From DAOVQB01 sp023128935 (GTDB lineage: Bacteria; Eisenbacteria; RBG-16-71-46; CAIMUX01; WJJG01), in assembly GCA_030628905.1 (NCBI GenBank), contig DAOVQB010000210.1, forward strand, positions 1-8,087: a DNA stretch of 8,087 bases. Reading direction: 5' to 3'. Shown in pieces: positions 5,877-8,087 of the stretch. Position numbers and translations under genes: made by a program. The first letter of the stretch is position 1. Every line of letters begins with the position of its first letter. Under the pieces are notes generated by a model that was not told the DNA's origin, did no database searches, and saw only the letters and a program-made list of their open reading frames with translations.

Positions 5877-6908
5877 CCCATCCAACTTGTCAAGGCGTCT
5901 CTTGAGTTCGCGCACGTCCTTCAGGAGATCGGGCAGATGGCGCATCCCGGCATACATGCGTTTGGCAAGGCTGTGTTGAGTGGCGGGATAGCCGGAAACC
6001 TTGGCCCCCGGGGGCACGGACTTGGTGACTCCCCCCTGGGCACCGACCATGGCATGGTCCCCTATCTCGATGTGGCCCACAATTCCTACCTGGCCGGCCA
6101 GCGTCACGCCGTCTCCCACCGCCGTGCTGCCAGCAATCCCGACCTGGGCGCATAGGATCGAATGGCGCCCAATCGTCACGTTGTGGGCCACCTGCACCAA
6201 GTTGTCGATCCGCGTGCCACGTCGCACTATTGTTGCGCCTGTGGTGGCCCGATCGATGCAAGTGTTGGCCCCGATCTCGACGTCATCCTCGATTACGACG
6301 CGCCCAAGTTGCGGGATCTTCTGGTGCTCTCCACCGCGGTTCACGAATCCGAATCCATCGGCCCCGATAACCGCGCCAGAGTGCACGAGCACGCGGTTGC
6401 CCAGCTCGGTGCCCTCACGCAGGACCACGTTTGGGTAGATCAGGCAATCACTCCCGATGCTGACATCAGCGGCGATGACAACCCCGGGGAGGATGGTTGT
6501 GTTCTCACCGATCCGGCATCGATCTCCGATGATGACATGCGGGCCTATGGCGGCGTGTTGCCCACAACATACATTACGGCCGACCAGTGCAGAGCTGTGG
6601 ATACCAGGCGGGATGTGCCTCTGCTTCGGGTGGAACAGCTCCATCACCATCTGGAAGGCTATGTAGGGGTCCTTCACGCTGATGCCCGGGCGCCCGTTGA
6701 ACGGGTGATTACGCGGCAGAATGATTGCTGAGGCGCGTGTCTTTGCGAGCCATTCTTCGTAGCGCGGATTGCCGAGAAACGTAATCTCCCCCGACTGAGC
6801 CTCTCGAATGCCGGCGACGCCCAGGATGGACTGGTTCCCATCGCCGATAAGTTCACCGTCCAGGTGCGCCGCGATTTCCGCGAGCCGGAATCGTATTGAC
6901 TCTCCCAT
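5865..6908 (-). CDS. lpxD: UDP-3-O-(3-hydroxyacyl)glucosamine N-acyltransferase LpxD
   Basis: LpxD adds the second R-3-hydroxyacyl chain, at the 2-amino group, after LpxC deacetylation. The 347-residue length is normal. The N-terminal uridine-binding domain (about 1-100) includes GEITFLGNPRY (40-50). A long left-handed beta-helix follows (about 100-300) with repeated I-G-x4 steps, GADGFGF (182-188), CIDRAT (217-222) and the catalytic His in IDNLVQVAHNVTIG (His242, equal to E. coli His239). The C-terminus is a charged helix (about 323-347). It lies 75 bp after ompH and 7 bp before the GTG of lpxC-fabZ. The start ATG 6908 has GGTGGAG immediately before it, a close and imperfect Shine-Dalgarno, and the resulting N-terminus (RFRLAEIAAHLDG) matches the family. 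Confidence 0.97.
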   Translation of the reverse strand: MGESIRFRLAEIAAHLDGELIGDGNQSILGVAGIREAQSGEITFLGNPRYEEWLAKTRASAIILPRNHPFNGRPGISVKDPYIAFQMVMELFHPKQRHIPPGIHSSALVGRNVCCGQHAAIGPHVIIGDRCRIGENTTILPGVVIAADVSIGSDCLIYPNVVLREGTELGNRVLVHSGAVIGADGFGFVNRGGEHQKIPQLGRVVIEDDVEIGANTCIDRATTGATIVRRGTRIDNLVQVAHNVTIGRHSILCAQVGIAGSTAVGDGVTLAGQVGIVGHIEIGDHAMVGAQGGVTKSVPPGAKVSGYPATQHSLAKRMYAGMRHLPDLLKDVRELKRRLDKLDGKED

Positions 6909-6983
6909 ACTCCACCATTTCTGCGGAAGCGCTTCCCTGTCTCCTGCGCGGCTCCCAGCGAAGAACCCGGGAGACCTGCGCGG
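6909..6983 (-). other. 75-bp gap between ompH and lpxD with small repeats
   Basis: The gap holds a 12-bp perfect palindrome GGAAGCGCTTCC (6925-6936), an 11-bp direct repeat CCTGCGCGGCT (6943-6953 and 6975-6985, the second reaching into the ompH stop codon), and a possible hairpin pairing GTCTCC (6939-6944) with GGAGAC (6970-6975). No T-run follows, so it is not a clear terminator. It could be a processing or partial termination site. Confidence 0.5.
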
Positions 6984-7511
6984 CTAATCTAAACCTTCCT
7001 CTGCGTTGAGCATCTCGGTCACCTCGGAAGTGATGTCATGGGCGGGGTCTGCATAGAGGATGTTGTTGTCCGCGGCGTCAAGGACAAAGTCATAGCTCCG
7101 CTCCTCGGCCAGCATGACCAACTTCGCCTGAATCTTGTTGATGATCGGGCGCAGCAATTCCTCATTGCGCTGTTCCACCAAGCCGTCAGGGCCCCAGATG
7201 CTCTGAACGAACTGCTCATACTCCCCCAGACGACGCTGGTAGTCCATCTCCTTTTCTTGGCGGCGTTCGTCACTCAGCATCAGACCCTGGCTCGCAAACT
7301 CCTTTTGCATCCTTTCGAGTTCGCTCTTCTGGCGCTGCGCCTCCTCGTTCCACCCCTGCACGTCTCGGTTGAATGTTTCCATCACGCCCTTGACGGCCTT
7401 GTATTCCTGCAGAACGACCTCGCTGTTGACGAAGACGATATTCAAGTCGCCAGCGGCCGATCCTGCTACGACTGTAGCGCAGAGTACGATTGCGAGCAGA
7501 GCATTGCGCAT
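6984..7511 (-). CDS. OmpH/Skp-family periplasmic chaperone
   Basis: A 175-residue exported protein. Residues 1-20 form a signal peptide: a short positive start (MRN), a hydrophobic core (ALLAIVLCATVVAG) and a likely cleavage after SAA. The mature part begins with LNIVFVNSEVVLQEYKAVKG (23-42), the usual opening beta strand and start of the first helix. A Glu/Gln/Arg-rich coiled-coil stretch follows to about residue 130, and the end carries the conserved YDFVLDAADNNILYADP block (about 139-155). OmpH/Skp proteins escort unfolded outer-membrane proteins across the periplasm to the BAM complex. Its place directly after bamA and before lpxD is the classical arrangement. The start at 7511 is backed by GGAGG with a 6-nt spacer. 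C11 is not a lipobox cysteine, because Leu rather than Gly, Ala or Ser precedes it. Confidence 0.93.
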   Translation of the reverse strand: MRNALLAIVLCATVVAGSAAGDLNIVFVNSEVVLQEYKAVKGVMETFNRDVQGWNEEAQRQKSELERMQKEFASQGLMLSDERRQEKEMDYQRRLGEYEQFVQSIWGPDGLVEQRNEELLRPIINKIQAKLVMLAEERSYDFVLDAADNNILYADPAHDITSEVTEMLNAEEGLD

Positions 7512-7517
7512 TAGATT

Positions 7518-7522
7518 CCTCC
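7518..7522 (-). promoter_or_regulatory. Shine-Dalgarno of ompH
   Basis: GGAGG on the minus strand, 6 nt before ATG 7511. It is close to ideal in sequence and spacing, and it fixes the start used for the signal peptide. Confidence 0.8.
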
Positions 7523-7528
7523 GTCCCC

Positions 7529-7550
7529 CTCTCGGTTCGCACCGCGAGAG
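7529..7550 (-). promoter_or_regulatory. Hairpin in the leader just upstream of the ompH ribosome binding site
   Basis: Plus-strand CTCTCGGT (7529-7536) and ACCGCGAGAG (7541-7550) pair over eight base pairs with a two-base bulge and a four-base loop (TCGC). In the transcript the stem ends about 6 nt before the GGAGG of ompH. Without a T-run it does not look like an intrinsic terminator. It could protect the message after processing or modulate ompH translation; both are inference. Confidence 0.45.
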
Positions 7551-7648
7551 ATCCTAGACAATCTCCCCACAGGGTTTCTAGCGATTTCTTGGCACCTCCC
7601 GGACGGCGCGGGCCCTTACCGTCACCGACCTCTTGCGAAAGGTACAGG

Positions 7649-8087
7649 CTAAAGCTGCGGGCCGAACGCGAAGTGCGTCTTCCACTGCTTTCTTTCGACA
7701 CCGTAGGCGTAGTAAAAGCCCATCGGGCCCAACATGGGAACCTCCATCGTGATCCCCGCCCCCAGGCCTAATTTCAAACCATTCAACGAGATATCATATC
7801 CCGAATTCCATGTGTCCCCCGCATCCAAGAAAACGGCCCCATGCACGGGATCCACAATGGGGAACTGAAACTCCGAAGTGAAACCGAACATGACCTTCCC
7901 CCCCGGGAAGCGCGTCTCCTGGCCGCTGCTGCTCCGGGTGATATTCTCGTCGGGGACGATGTAGTAGTCATCATAGCCGCGCAGTATGTCGAAGCCGGTC
8001 GTCCCCCCAAGCCGGAAGCGCTCCGCGGGCGGCATCTTCCCGTGGCCATAGGTTCCAAGCATGCCAACGCGCCAGCGCAACATCAAC
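7649..8087 (-). CDS. bamA: Outer-membrane assembly protein BamA, C-terminal end (runs off right edge)
   Basis: The last 145 or so residues of the Omp85-family beta-barrel that inserts outer-membrane proteins. The frame is open at the right edge and continues outside. The visible part begins in a barrel strand (LMLRWRVGMLG), then has PPAERFRLGG and the LRGYDD block, the Omp85 L6 'VRGF/Y' motif whose Arg is essential in the family. Strand-like segments with alternating polar and non-polar residues follow: MFGFTSEFQFPI, GAVFLDAGDTW, LKLGLGAGITMEVP and FYYAYGVERK. The protein ends in THFAFGPQL, so the last residue is Leu rather than the Phe common at BamA ends. A related Omp85 protein such as TamA is less likely, given ompH/skp directly downstream. 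Confidence 0.92.
   Translation of the reverse strand, partial: LMLRWRVGMLGTYGHGKMPPAERFRLGGTTGFDILRGYDDYYIVPDENITRSSSGQETRFPGGKVMFGFTSEFQFPIVDPVHGAVFLDAGDTWNSGYDISLNGLKLGLGAGITMEVPMLGPMGFYYAYGVERKQWKTHFAFGPQL

Larger units (their letters stand above)
7512..7648 (-). other. 137-bp gap between bamA and ompH
   Basis: This is the largest non-coding stretch. It contains the ompH ribosome binding site (7518-7522), a hairpin (7529-7550) and the octamer TCCTAGAC (7552-7559). On the transcribed strand TAGAAA and TAGGAT stand 18 bp apart, each matching four of six positions of the sigma-70 consensus; this is too weak to call a promoter. No strong terminator for bamA was found, so read-through from bamA is likely. 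Confidence 0.5.

Noticed and set aside
5860..5893. TTGACA at 5893-5888 (minus strand) as a -35 box for lpxC-fabZ
   Set aside because: It is coding sequence of lpxD, and the hexamer 17 bp downstream (GACTAG) does not resemble a -10 box.
6004..6015. GCCCCCGGGGGC 12-bp palindrome
   Set aside because: It encodes the conserved Pro-Pro-Gly turn of LpxD (VPPGAK) and is explained by GC-rich codon choice.
7470..7490. Lipoprotein signal around Cys11 of the OmpH protein
   Set aside because: Residues before the Cys are Ile-Val-Leu; the -1 position should be Gly, Ala or Ser, so an ordinary signal peptide fits better.
7270..7701. 143-codon minus-strand frame bridging bamA, the gap and ompH
   Set aside because: It overlaps two well-supported genes in another frame and reads through the ompH signal peptide region with no motif.

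Overview
The window is a single block of outer-membrane biogenesis genes, all read from the minus strand, so transcription runs from position 8087 down to 1. It comes from a Gram-negative (diderm) bacterium that makes Kdo-lipid A and has a BAM outer-membrane assembly machine. Base composition looks GC-rich (about 60% by eye, not computed). LpxC and FabZ are fused in one polypeptide, an arrangement known from Bacteroidota/Chlorobiota-type (FCB group) bacteria. With the high GC and a GnnA-type dehydrogenase between lpxA and lpxB, this suggests a GC-rich FCB-group or deep-branching candidate phylum. That placement is inference. No mobile element, RNA gene or CRISPR was seen.

Layout in order of transcription: the 3' end of bamA (8087-7649, 5' part outside the window); a 137-bp gap with a hairpin and a strong ribosome binding site; an ompH/skp-type periplasmic chaperone (7511-6984); a 75-bp gap; lpxD (6908-5865); an lpxC-fabZ fusion (GTG start at 5857, stop at 4535); lpxA (4538-3765, ATGA overlap with the fusion); an 81-bp gap; a Gfo/Idh/MocA dehydrogenase resembling GnnA (3683-2613); lpxB (2603-1413); a DUF374 acyltransferase resembling LpxJ (1416-706, ATGA overlap with lpxB); and the N-terminal 244 codons of waaA/kdtA (734-1, running off the left edge). 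The waaA reading frame was recovered by direct translation of the reverse strand.

Together the genes give most of the Raetz pathway. LpxA adds the first acyl chain to a UDP-GlcNAc-type sugar. LpxC removes the N-acetyl group, LpxD adds the second acyl chain, and LpxB condenses two monosaccharide precursors into a disaccharide. WaaA adds Kdo, and the DUF374 enzyme probably adds a secondary acyl chain. FabZ draws on the same 3-hydroxyacyl-ACP pool. BamA and OmpH/Skp insert and escort outer-membrane proteins. LpxH/LpxI and LpxK are not in the window.

Points worth following up: an orphan GnnA-type enzyme without its usual aminotransferase partner; a perfect in-frame 30-bp tandem duplication inside that gene; a run of nine G in the start of the DUF374 acyltransferase gene; and an LpxC start that only fits the family if the GTG at 5857 is used.
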